Positions 49,689-59,839 of a stretch of DNA of 64,000 nucleotides are shown here, piece by piece (within the stretch, counting starts at the first letter, position 1; each line of letters starts with the position of its first letter). A program made the translations under genes and the position numbers. The notes beneath the pieces were generated by a model that saw nothing but the letters and a program-made list of their open reading frames with translations, was not told the origin of the DNA and made no database searches. The DNA is from Saururus chinensis (Eukaryota > Streptophyta > Magnoliopsida > Piperales > Saururaceae), in NCBI GenBank assembly GCA_035235625.1, contig CP141146.1, forward strand, positions 7,620,501-7,684,500. Direction: 5' to 3'.

Positions 49689-49849
49689 CCAAAGCTCACT
49701 AGTTTGAATAATCCGAGCAAAGAGAGGGTAACAGTTTGGGTGTTTGTGCCTGAGAGAGAGGAATTTGGATGGACAAGAATGCTGGAAGAGACGACGTGTG
49801 CTGGCCTGCGCCTCATGAGTGGCATGCAGCTTGAACGTGGCCTCTGTTA

Positions 49850-49950
49850 TTGGGCCAATGAGCTCCGGACAATTTTATTTGGCCCACTCAAAAAGGTTGA
49901 CAGGTGCGATTTGAATGGGCTGAAAAATGAGCCTCATCTATTAGGGTTTC
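49850..49950 (-). promoter_or_regulatory. Site II and telo-box motifs upstream of TL20.3
   Basis: TGGGCC at 49851-49856, TGGCCCA at 49880-49886, and TAGGGTTT at 49942-49949 (AAACCCTA on the coding strand). They lie 160-260 bp upstream of the TL20.3 start codon. Site II plus telo-box pairs are common in promoters of plant housekeeping and organelle-protein genes. This is motif-level evidence only. Confidence 0.45.
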
Positions 49951-49989
49951 TAATGCAAAAATTATTTTTAGGGAATTTTTAAGGTAAAA

Positions 49990-50820
49990 AAAAGGTAAAG
50001 TTAACTAAAATAGGCATGGGGTTGTGGAAGAAAACCAAGGGGGCACGACGTAGGTTTATTTAATGCAAATCTGTCTCACACGCATGAGATGATTTGAAAA
50101 TAAGATAGTTATACCCTTTAGTCGAGTCAAATTTGAAATTAAAAGACTTAAAAAATAGGAGAATGCATTCTAAATGTTCAAGGTTAAATACTACAATAAA
50201 TGTCACAGTTTAAAGGTATAATACACATACTCATGTATATAAATCACTTAGATTTAAGCAAAAATAATCTTTAAAAGTGATTGTGAGAATTTTGGTAAAA
50301 GATGGTTCAAAATCGAAAAATTGTTTATAAGGGATCGATCGTTTTTTAACATGCTGATAGAAGGATTACTTGTTTAGTGGCTCAATTTTTTGATTTCCTA
50401 TATGAGGGATGAAATGATCAATCACCTAGGTAAAAGATCAATCGTTTAGATATTTTGTCCAAACTAAACATGTGATTGATCTACTGCCTATTGAAATGAT
50501 TGATTGTTTGGTGAAAAAATTATTTTGTTTAGTATTCTATAATAGTCATTTTCAAGTTGGGTTCCTTTAACCCTAACCAACTTAAGACTCTATAAAAGCC
50601 CTAAGTATGGCCGAAATAAATGAGGGAAAAACCATTATTTGATAAGAGAAAAAAAGAAAGATCTTGCCAAGAGTTTTCCTAAATTCACTATAATTTTTGT
50701 GAGAAAATTTCATATAGATGAATGATTAAAAAGTAAATACACGACCACTTTATAACACATTTTGAGGAGGTGCATCAAATTCTAACACTAGAAAATACAT
50801 GACCACTTTACGGTAGATGA
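49990..50820. other. Intergenic, no gene recognised
   Basis: AT-rich. Several GATCGATCGTTT/ATGATCAATC-like words recur at about 50,330-50,520. No coding signal. Confidence 0.35.
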
Positions 50821-50827
50821 AGTGGTA

Positions 50828-51238
50828 ATGACCATGGGTTTGAGTAGAAAAGGGAACCCGTGTAAATTGGAAAGTAGCAAGGGGAAGGCTACCCAAGGCA
50901 ATGGGCAATTCTACAAGAAGTTCTTCCAAGTGAATCGACCAGAGAAGACAAGACTTGAAGAAATGTTAAAAGAAGTATCTACCGACACATAGACTGTGTC
51001 ATACGAGGATTTAGCACGATTGGCTATTGTGCATATGGGGGTCCTGGTGTTATTCACACAGAAAAACAGAGTTGTATTCTCAGCTCTGTGTGATTACATA
51101 GATGACCTGTCGGTCATGGAGAGCTACAATTGGGCTAGGGCCATGCATGATATGTTGTTGAGAGGCATATCATGTTCTGAAAGCTCTCGCAATTGGACCA
51201 AACATCCAAAATACTCTTTTGAAATCGTACCCACCTAA
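50828..51238 (+). pseudogene. Transposon-associated ORF fragment, DUF1985/plant-mobile-domain-like, with in-frame stop
   Basis: One frame of 137 codons from ATG 50828 to the stop at 51236-51238, interrupted by a single TAG at about 50,990. The second half reads LARLAIVHMGVLVLFTQKNR then CDYIDDLSVMESYNWARAMH. Its layout (hydrophobic helix, charged loop, DDL, Y-WA/G) recalls DUF1985 and plant mobile domain ORFs carried by some MULE/CACTA elements. The first half is Lys/Gly/Gln-rich. The family call rests on pattern memory and is uncertain. It sits about 390 bp from MULE transposase remnants on the other strand. Confidence 0.45.
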
Positions 51239-51424
51239 GGGTCCGGGAATATCACATGATCTCACTGGAACAACTACACTTCCTAGATTTATATATTTTA
51301 TCTACTTTTCGTATGCATGAAGTATGCAGTAGGATTCGTCTGGGTCCCCATCTATTAAATTAGTCAGTGCTTTACCTGCAAAACCGAATACACTTTAGTA
51401 AAGGTTATATGATAGTGCCTTTCA

Positions 51425-51600
51425 TCATGTTCCCCATCACACGACATTGGTTGTAGTCGTGAGATCGTAAACCATTAATGATGACTCATTGTGTTCATGT
51501 TAACACGACGTATGTCGTGTGAAAAGAAAATGCGAGTGTATTATCAATGTGTTATTGATAACACGATAGACTAACATATCGTGACACTAAATCAACGCTT
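51425..51600. repeat. Cluster of ACACGA/TCGTGT inverted words, left
   Basis: Short palindromic words of the type ACACGAC and GTCGTGT recur (TAACACGACGTATGTCGTGT near 51,510; TAACACGATAGACTAACATA followed by TCGTGAC near 51,560). The same words recur at 52,437-52,640, on the other side of the MULE fragment. Confidence 0.6.
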
Positions 51601-51627
51601 CAATTAGTCTCATACATTACCTAAGCA

Positions 51628-52296
51628 CTAGCGTTTCTTGTAGTTCACAGTTATGCCACAGTGTTTCAAAATATAACTTGTTATGCTCTTAGGTGTACTA
51701 TCTACTGAGTCTTTAAACAGGCCATAACATTTTCTCGCAATCCAAAGGTGTGATGCTAGGGGATGGTCAGTTGACTTCCTTTGGGTTCCACATGAATGGT
51801 TCAACACTAACCTCATGACAGTCACATAATCTCCTATATTTGAAGCCCTTATGTATCAGTCACAAGAATGATTAGAGCACTTTGCAGCGTATGTATTCCT
51901 ATTTTCATCCACAACATGGTATGTAAAATTCGCCTTTATTGCTAAGTCGATCAAGATCCTCTTTAAATGCAACAAGCAAAGAAAGCGTGCAGCCAATTCG
52001 AGGTGCTTCTAGTAATCCTTTGCTTGCAAATTGCCTGTCATTAGCTGGCCTTAACCAATATTTCGTTCCAACATGTTTAAATCATCAACTGTATCCCACT
52101 TTGTCTCCACCTCAACGCTGGCATTACTGGGGACCTCGTTGTTTCTAAATTCTTCGTGGTCAGACATACTTTCCATGTCAACTATATCATTATCGTACCA
52201 CTGATTGTCACCCCACATATTTTCATCTTCTTCACCTTTCTTAATTACAAGGGTTATATAGAGGTTCATAGTTATCAAATGAAGTCTTTGTCCCAC
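51628..52296 (-). pseudogene. MULE transposase fragment (MuDR DNA-binding domain), broken
   Basis: In translation order the minus strand gives an acidic spacer (52296-52051: NQWYDNDIVDMESMSDHEEF), then FKEDL, DLAIKANFTYHVVDENR, KCSNHSC, YIRAS and NHSCGTQR. KSITSYILKHCGI follows (51825-51628 frame). This is the plant MuDR DNA-binding pattern (F-EL--A----A---F------D---R---KC----C-W-I-AS----V----H-C). A TGA at 51856-51858 stands where Trp is expected, a frameshift falls near 51,950, and the catalytic MULE core is absent. It is the same element and strand as the N-terminal piece at 58.6-59.0 kb. Confidence 0.7.
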
Positions 52297-52436
52297 CCAT
52301 CATTGGCGACAATTCGTCTAATCTATTCTGATTGACTTCTATCCCAAGTTATGTAGTCATTGGATTGGTGAACGAAGATTGACATGGATTTGTTGAGGGC
52401 AAGTTTCCCGGTTCTCCCAATCTTCATTGCATATTA

Positions 52437-52640
52437 TCGTGTTAAAACAAATGCGACATAACACGACATCGTGTATTCGATTACACGCTTACAATTCAAA
52501 TTGTGTGTTATTAAAAACACGATATGCATGCATGTCGTGTTATTACACCTATACTTAAAATCATAATTGATATATCACATGTGTATGTCGTATAATTACT
52601 AATGCGATATATTATAAATCGTGTTTCTTTCTTCACATGA
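52437..52640. repeat. Cluster of ACACGA/TCGTGT inverted words, right
   Basis: CATAACACGACATCGTGTAT, AAACACGATATGCATGCATG followed by TCGTGTTATT, then ATGTCGTATAATTACTAATG. The palindromic spacing resembles subterminal or MITE-type repeats. Confidence 0.6.
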
Positions 52641-52739
52641 TATGATTTGAACCTAACATGATGTGGTCAATATTGTGTGCTCGCGTATACTATAAAGACC
52701 AATCACGTGTAATCTAAAGATTCAATGTTACCTGATGTT

Positions 52740-53468
52740 GTTATGTCCAAACTAAGACTGTGAAGGAGTCTAGTTCGGATTTCTCTTTTTACTTGTCAAC
52801 TATAGTAAACAAGGTTGATCCACAGGGAAAGCCTTGTGTGACACAGAAAACTATTACGAAGAGAATAGAAGAGAGAAGAAAAGAGAAATAGATAATAAGA
52901 GACAATCGAAGAGAAAGTGTTAAGGCATTGAAAATCCACTTGTAATAAATCTATAATGTATACTTCATTCAAATGATAACTCAATTAAGATCAAATGAAA
53001 ATTTGTCTCAATCGGAAAATTTATCTTTTAAAGAACTTTGAAATAGAACAATAGTAATTGATTGTTTACTACGTGAAAGTATTAAGTATATAATCACAGG
53101 GAATTATAAGCAATCGGCGTGCCTTTCGTCAACGCTGAATCAAATAATTATATAGATTATAAACTCCTTAAATATGAAACATCAATTTAAAAAGATAAAG
53201 AACTTACTTGAATCAAAGTATCCATTAAACATCAAGTACAAGCTTTATTCCTAGCCTTAGCTCGAGTGCTTTAGAAAGCCATTACAATAAAACTAAAAAC
53301 AAAATTAAAAAATGAGAGAAGAAAATAGGGGAAAAGAGCTCCAAAGAGGAGAGAATAATCCATCTATCACGTCCACCCTTCTATTTATAGGAGTAGAAGG
53401 GGTTGCTTCAAAGAAGAAAATGAAATCATATCTCTAGATTACATACTAATTGATTGTCTTATTGGACC
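52740..53468. other. Unclassified repeat-like DNA, interrupted by the solo LTR
   Basis: AT-rich and GAGA-rich, including GGTTGATCCACAGGGAAAGC (a phrase I associate with a common plant repeat) and TTATAGGAGTAGAAGGGG. The sequence appears to resume after 58,111 (ATCTTCAGAATTTGGAATTT). No coding capacity. The whole block separates the two MULE transposase fragments. Confidence 0.4.
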
Positions 53469-55330
53469 TATATTGTAATGTCCCTGAATTTTCTACGATT
53501 TTCTATGATTTTCCTGCTATTTTTCTGGTCATTTTCGGTGGGAAAATACGACGCTTTGGCGTATTCATATTTATGTATATTTTCCCCTATATTTATACCC
53601 GTAGAGTCGGGTGTGGGGCTTAGTCGTAGGCCGTGGGCCTCGCTACATGCTTACGACACTAATTTTGGAGCTACAATGCATAACTGGTGGGTTAACGTGT
53701 GTTAGGGATGTTTATGGCAAAATAAAAAAAGAGGAATAGTAAAATTGGCTTATAAAGTCAATCCAGTAAGTTTCGTTCCAGAAACTTACAGAAGAAAAAA
53801 GACGATGTCCAGAGAGAAAGGAGAGAAACCCAAGCTCGATTTTGGTCGCTCCGTTCTCCCTCCTCCGTCGTCGAATTCCGGTGGTTCTTGTCCAGATCTG
53901 CTTTGCCTCACCGCCACGAGTCCGTAGGTACCGGCTATGACCGCCGCCACGGCCTCTTCGCTCCTCCACGAGGTACCGAACCTTTTTCGAGTTGTTTCTC
54001 TCCTTTAATCCCATTTTTGAGCTGTGGGTGTATGATTTTGATGTCGTTTGCGGCCGCTCTCAACTAGACTTATATTTAGTTGGCCGCTAGGAACCCATAG
54101 GCGCTGGCTAGAGCCGCCGCTATGCTTTCTGCGCTCCGCTGTGAGCTGCCGATCTTTTAGTCGGGTTTTTATCACTATTCCCTCTTCACTGTCCGTGGCA
54201 TTATTTTGTTGCCGGTGGGTTTCTGGTTGTCGTCCGGCCACCGGTAGGACTCCGTCCAGCCGACCTCTACCCGGTGTTGGTAGGGGATTGCCGTTTCCAA
54301 CCCCGGCCTGCCCCTATTGTCTTGCTCCACCCGATTAGACGCTTTGGGTGCGTCTTGGGTCGTTGTCATTGGCGAGCCGTGGGCCATTTGGCCATCGTGG
54401 GCTCTGCCTCGGCTCGGCGATAGTGAGGGCCAGCCTCGATTGACCCGATTTTACACTCCGCTCGGAACGGGCCGCTTGCCCTGCCCGATACCGTGCAAGA
54501 TGCACAGTTGCCCGCACCAAATGTATTGGTTGTGGGTGGCGATCGGCGATGTCGCCGTTTCGATCGGCCACCACTTCCTGGCCCTAGCTCCGTTGCCCCA
54601 TTGTGGGCCTTGGGTTGCCACCGTCCGACCCATCTCCCCATATAGTGGCACTGTTTGGCCGCATGTGCATGTGGCCACGCGTGCATTTTTGGGTTTAGGC
54701 GCCGTATTTGTGTCGCCTGACCATCGGTTGGCTTTGCCACCGAGTGGAGTTGACATTAGAGTCCTCCTCCACCTCTCCTCTGTCCTTGAGCGTTGCCCCA
54801 CGCTCTCCGCCCTTATGTGGGCCTTTGTTGACTGAAATCGTCGCCGTTGGGTGCTGTCCACGGCCGATTTCGACGTCTTGTGGTCGGCTGAGCACGTCTT
54901 AGCCACCGGCTGATCTTCAGTGAGTACACCCTCGATTTCTAGTCACACTGCCACTTATGTTGGCACGACATTTCTCCCAGCCGCCCCTAGTGTGCCGCCG
55001 TGGATTGCGGACTTTGCCACTTTGACATCTGACACTCCATTTGGCCGTGAGTAGTTCCGGCGCTTCCTAAATCCTCGGGATAGCAGTTCTCTCCACTTGG
55101 CAAAGCTTTTAGCCGCCAACTCCACTGCCGATGCTGCCACCATCGTGTGCTCGCCATCGATCGTCATGATTACAAGGTAGGGGAGCTTTGAACTCGTAAT
55201 TTCATGAAAGCATGCTTGAATGAGTAGTAGCATGCTAGGATTGCATGATGTGCATGTAAGCATGATGATATGGTATGTTGAAATGCATATGACATGCATG
55301 TTGGCTGTAAGTATGTTGGATGTAAGTATG

Positions 55331-55620
55331 TGCTAGTGATGACTAGCGTGTTTGTTGGTAAGTTTCGTATGTATGCATGTTTGGAGTATGTTTGGATTAT
55401 GCATGTGCTAGTGATGGCTAGCGTGCATGTTTAGAGTATGTATAGATTATGCATGTTCTAGTGATGGCTAGCGTGTATGTCTGACGTATGTATGCATGTG
55501 CTAATGATGACTAGCGTGTATGTTTGACGTATGTATGCATGTGCTAGTGATGGCTAGTGTGTATGTTTGACGTATGTATAAATGTGTATGTATGCACTAG
55601 TGATGGCTAGTGAGCATGGT
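55331..55620. repeat. Minisatellite in the solo LTR, 43-76 bp spacing
   Basis: Six copies of TGCTAGTGATGGCTAGCGTG (or a near variant) start at about 55331, 55406, 55456, 55499, 55542 and 55594, alternating with ATGTTTGACGTATGTATGCA-type spacers. Confidence 0.85.
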
Positions 55621-56549
55621 TGTAAGCTGCGTATGTATGACTGTATGTGTATGTTATACGTATGTGTGATAGACATACGTATGTATGATGGCTATTGGCC
55701 GATGCTATGGATATGTGTAAGTGTATGCGGGCAGAGGTATGGGCGATGGACAGTAAGAGGTGACAAAGCTTTCGTATGGATTTGGATATGGATGTGTAAG
55801 CATATGACGGAGGACAGAGGATATGAGTATGACGGGCAAGGATTTGGAGCGGTTTTTTTGGTTTGTATTAGAGCATATGTTTGGGGGAGTGGTCAGACAG
55901 TAAGAGTGTGCATAATTGTACAAGCATAACGTACAAATTATGAAGTGAAAAGTAAGCTCAATAAATGAGATATAAGTAAGAGGGCGACAACTGGGTTGAC
56001 TCTGAGGAGCTTCATTTGAGATGTCAGTGTAAGATGATTTGGCCATAAGAGGGATGGCGAAGTATGTAAGACTGTAAGGGTTGATGTACAATGTGTTGTG
56101 ATCATGATGTGGACGGGTTAAGTGAAGTCTGCTGCCCTGACGAACTTGGGTTTCGGATCGGGCTCAGCTTCGGTTTGATCATTCGAGAACTGTGAGCTTG
56201 TGTGACATAAATGTACCGCATAATGTACTTAATTCAAACTTGAATTATAAGCACAGCTAATGATAGCGTTGTGAGTTTGAGACCTGAGGGTTCGACGGAT
56301 TAAGTTTCGTGTTTGAGCTAGCCGATAATGAGTCAGCTAAGCATTTATCATGTCTTGCCATGGTGGTTATCCTGCGGGATGTTGTCTGTGTGCTGTGTAG
56401 AGCACCAGACGTCTTTTGCTCTGTTGAGAGTGAAGTATGTTTCTGATTTGGTCTGTGTGCTATATAAGCCCAGACGTTTGATGCTCTGTTGAGAGCGTTG
56501 TATGTTTCCGCCCAAGAGTGGCACTGTACGATTTCTACCCAAGAGTGGC

Positions 56550-56660
56550 ACTGGCACTATAAGACCCATTATGGTGGGCAATTCTCTGGTACTATAAGAC
56601 CCATTATGGTGGGCAATTCTATGGCACTATAAAACCCATTATGGTGGGCAACTGTATGAC
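56550..56660. repeat. Tandem repeat, 35 bp x 3, in the solo LTR
   Basis: The unit contains CACTATAAGACCCATTATGG then TGGGCAATTCT. The starts of ACTATA are 35 bp apart at about 56556, 56591 and 56626. A partial fourth unit follows. Confidence 0.85.
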
Positions 56661-56879
56661 CCCTTATGTGTGGGTGTTTATGTTTGCGCGCTCAGGTAAG
56701 TAGTATCATGGACCTACTCTTACCTGTTTGATCCCGTGCCCCGTGAGCACTGGTGTGCCTTACCTTCGAAAAAATCCATGGCTTCTAGTCACTCCCCAGA
56801 GGTTAAGGTGTTGCCCCAGTGGCATTCTTTTCCATTTCGACGCTGAAGCTTATTAGTTGTAATGAGCTTCAGTGGTTGT

Positions 56880-57290
56880 TGATATGTGTACGATCATGAG
56901 TGTGAGCACGACTGTAAGCGTATGTGTATGAGTACAACTGTAAGTGTATGTGTATGAGAATGACTGTAAGTGTATGAGTATGAGTACGACTGTATGAGTA
57001 TGAGTATGAGCACGACTGTAAGAGTATGAGTACAATTGTAAGAGTAAGACTGTAAGCGTATGAATCCGAGCAAGACAATAAGTGTAAGATGTGCGAGTAA
57101 AGTCGCACTAGTAAGTGTAAGATGTGCGAGTAAGGTCGCACGAGTAAGTGTAAGATGTGCGAGTAAGGTCACACAAGTGTAAGATGTACGAGTAAGGTCG
57201 TATGAGTAAGTATATGATTGTACGAGTAAGGTCGTACAAGTATGGGTAAGTTGTATGAGTATGCGTATGATGGTACGAGTAAGTTTGTAA
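56880..57290. repeat. Degenerate TATGAGTACGACTGTAAG array in the solo LTR
   Basis: Imperfect units mix GTATGAGTACGACTGTAAG and, from about 57,080, GTGTAAGATGTGCGAGTAAGG. The many Ser/Tyr/His/Thr-rich open frames here are repeat artefacts. Confidence 0.8.
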
Positions 57291-57329
57291 GACCCTGGAT
57301 AAGGGTGTTTGTGTAAACTTTATTTGATG

Positions 57330-57441
57330 ATATGATTTTGGCACGATGGTGCATCTAGTATGACTTTGGCATGATGGTGCATTTGGTATGATTTTGGCAC
57401 GATGGTGCATTTGGTATGAATTTGGCACGATGGTGCATTTG
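57330..57441. repeat. Tandem repeat, 28 bp x 4, in the solo LTR
   Basis: The unit is TATGATTTTGGCACGATGGT then GCATTTGG, four copies with few differences. Confidence 0.9.
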
Positions 57442-58111
57442 GTATGTTTGTATGTGCATGAGCATGATATTGATATGCCTATCTGCTTCATGTTTGAGTT
57501 GCATGAACGCATGTATTTATGAACTTATTGAGTTCACCGTTTGGGATTTCCCCTACTGGGTATTTTCCTACTGAGTATGAAAATACTCACCCTACCATTT
57601 TTAGCCCCGTGGTTCGGGAGGCTTTTGCATGTGTGTGTTGGAGAGCTCCTAGAGATGGATGCTCATTTCAGCAGTGGATTGATTCCCGTTGACACAGGTA
57701 TATGCTTGACTCACTACGAGTTTATTTGTGCCACGATCTAATGTATTGGGTGAGACAAACATTAAGATGTTTATTCATTCTGGACTTTCAGTTGGATTAG
57801 TCTGTGGACTGTTATGGGACTTGCACTCAGGGATGCCTGGGAGTGATTTGTATTTAAAAGTCTATGATCATAGCAATTTATTCGTACAGTTGTTTTCGAG
57901 TAGCGCTTGAGGATATTTGCTTTAGCCGTACGATGTTTGACCGTGTGATGAAAATATTTAGATGGAAAATGGATGTTTAGTGTTTTAAATTATAAACTGT
58001 TTTATCAGGTTTTGATTTTGTCATTTTTCTCCGATTTACAGATGTTATATTGCAAAAAAATTTCGTGAATTTTGAGAAAAATGTGTGAAAAATCTCGGGC
58101 GTTACATATAT

Positions 58112-58580
58112 ATCTTCAGAATTTGGAATTTCTTCCTAAAATAACACTTGTAGCCATGGAAGTTGTCTTTCCATTGCTACCAGAATCGTATCAATCCGAA
58201 TTATATATAAAAAGATATGATCGAAATACTAAGGCTGTATCAATCTGTCTAAATCAGCTTCTTTCATAATTTAGTTATAATAATACAAATCTCAAATCAA
58301 ACGGGTCCACAAGGTTGTGTTCGACCATTCCATGAATGTTTAGACCATTAGGAGCCCATTCTTGACTTTTAAATAGCTTTGGGTAGTTGGGCTTAACTTC
58401 CTCTTCTAGTTGTATCCTGTTGAAGCCTGTTTAGACATGTAAACTCAATTAAGGTCCAACTAACTTATTCAAAACATAAATAGCACAAATCAGCAATGAA
58501 TTAACACAAAATAGGATTGCAATTCGAAATTTGAAAACATTTTATTGAACATTATTTCAGTGCATCACCTAACAGTTTCA
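58112..58580. other. Unclassified repeat-like DNA, right of the solo LTR
   Basis: Continues the block broken by the solo LTR (GGAATTTCTTCCTAAAATAA, then GGAAGTTGTCTTTCCATTGC). No coding capacity. Confidence 0.35.
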
Positions 58581-59002
58581 AATGTGAAATGTGATTCATT
58601 AACTCCGGTCTGAAATCCAACATTAGAGCTGGGCTGAGCCATTTCGACCAGTGATTTAACTCTATTGACCGTCTACTTCCTTTCTATAGATGGTGATTTG
58701 TCTTCATTGTCGGGCTCTTTCATTTCGGCATACAATGATAACACATCCTTATCTGCCTTCTTATGAATGGAAAACACTGATTGGAGGTCCTCATCGTCTT
58801 ATAATTTATATATCATGGATGATTGTGAAGATGAAATTAAATACTTCAAAGTGACATTACCATTGAGGGCAAGTCGTGCTTTGACTTGAACCAGCAGCTC
58901 ACCGAACCTCACCGACGGATCAATGTTCATTAATTGTGTCATTCCACCAATAATTGGTGCAAAAGGGGGGATCAAATATGCAAAATGCAGCCTTTGGAGC
59001 AC
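58581..59002 (-). pseudogene. MULE transposase N-terminal domain, broken
   Basis: In translation order: FAPIIGGMTQLMNIDPSVRF, then ELLVQVKARL, NVTLKYLI, a TAA at 58799-58801, then DDEDLQSVFSIHKKADKDVL and SLYAEM. This is the all-beta N-terminal pattern of plant MULE transposases (GG-------D-----EL------L-------LKY-----------L--DEDL--VF--H------V-LY-E). A second stop lies at 58673-58675. An acidic, Ser-rich spacer follows, consistent with continuing into the DNA-binding fragment at 52.3-51.6 kb on the same strand. Confidence 0.65.
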
Positions 59003-59519
59003 TCAAACAGAGTGTGTGGTGTCAAAAAAATATTTTTTTCTTGTTGAACAATATTCGCCAGGGAGTCACCGCCAGTCACCTCCCACCGGCGACTTCCGTT
59101 GGCCGCCGATGAATCCTAGCACACCATAATGGTGCAACACTATTCCAGTGTTCATTTATTTTATAACATATGAGATAGTGGAAACCTAAGGGCAATTTTC
59201 TCCATAAACAAGTCATATGACATTTGTGTTTAAAATCTAGGGAATATAGAAAATTTCAATATTTGACCAGGCAATATGGAAAAAACTCTATTTTGTATTG
59301 ATGGGTTTGTTGGGTTCAGGCCCAAGTCCATTTCAAATAATGTGAATGAGAAATGTCGCCTACTGAGTATTATTGAAGCATCATGCAACGTCAAATTATC
59401 CCTTGATCAGCAATTCCTATATTTAGCTCTTTCGTCGAGGATGAATTTGTAGTGGTTGAGTTAATTATATTTGAATGGAAATTGTGATTGTTTCTTAGTT
59501 ATTTTTGCATTTTTCATTG

Positions 59520-59835
59520 TTAAGGAGTATTTATCTCTATGGATAAGACTTTTTAAGCACCCTAAAACTTCTTAGTATCACTTTTTTTTCTTTTTTTTTT
59601 AAACACATTCTCAATAATACCCGCCATCCCCCTTCTCCTCCCATCACCTCCTCTTACCTTTCTTATCAGCCAAGCGACCCATTGGCCCGGGGTAGGTCTT
59701 GGGGTTGGCCTATGAGAAAAGGAAGAGAAGAGGGGGAGGGTGTTACTGAGAAGGAGTTTTTTTAATAAAAAACGTGGTACTGATAAATTTTATAGTGCTA
59801 AAAACTCTTATACTTTTTCTTGAGTAGAGAGTAAT
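59520..59835. repeat. Foldback element with about 100-bp arms
   Basis: The left arm (AAGACTTTTTAAGCACCCTA, TAGTATCACTTTTTTTTC, CATTCTCAATAATACCCGCC) pairs with the right arm (GGTGTTACTGAGAAGGAGTT, GTGGTACTGATAAA, TAGTGCTAAAAACTCTTATA). A GC-rich centre includes GGCCCGGGG. No coding capacity. Probably an old MITE; no target duplication found. Confidence 0.7.
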
Positions 59836-59839
59836 GTAA

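Larger units (their letters stand above)
53474..58106 (+). mobile_element. Very large solo LTR (4,633 bp), probably Ty3/gypsy Del/Tekay-like
   Basis: Starts TGTAATGTCCCTGAATTTTC and ends AATCTCGGGCGTTACA, i.e. TG...CA with complementary termini (TGTAATGTCCC / GGGCGTTACA). It is flanked by TATAT on both sides (53469-53473 and 58107-58111). No Gag or Pol motif and no second internal LTR are visible, so a solo LTR from unequal recombination fits best; a LARD-type non-autonomous element is the alternative. Inside: a GC-rich, gene-like block (53,800-55,150) with multi-frame ORFs, several tandem repeats (55.3-57.45 kb) and a GGTATTTTCCTACTGAGTAT inverted segment at 57,558. TATAT is low in complexity, so the duplication alone is not decisive. 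Confidence 0.72.

Noticed and set aside
54317..54906. Long overlapping open frames on both strands
   Set aside because: They lie inside the solo LTR, in GC-rich DNA where stops are rare; several frames are open at once and none shows a protein family signature.
55582..57512. Several Tyr/Ser/His/Thr-rich open frames
   Set aside because: Products of the tandem arrays in the LTR; periodic translation of the repeat units.
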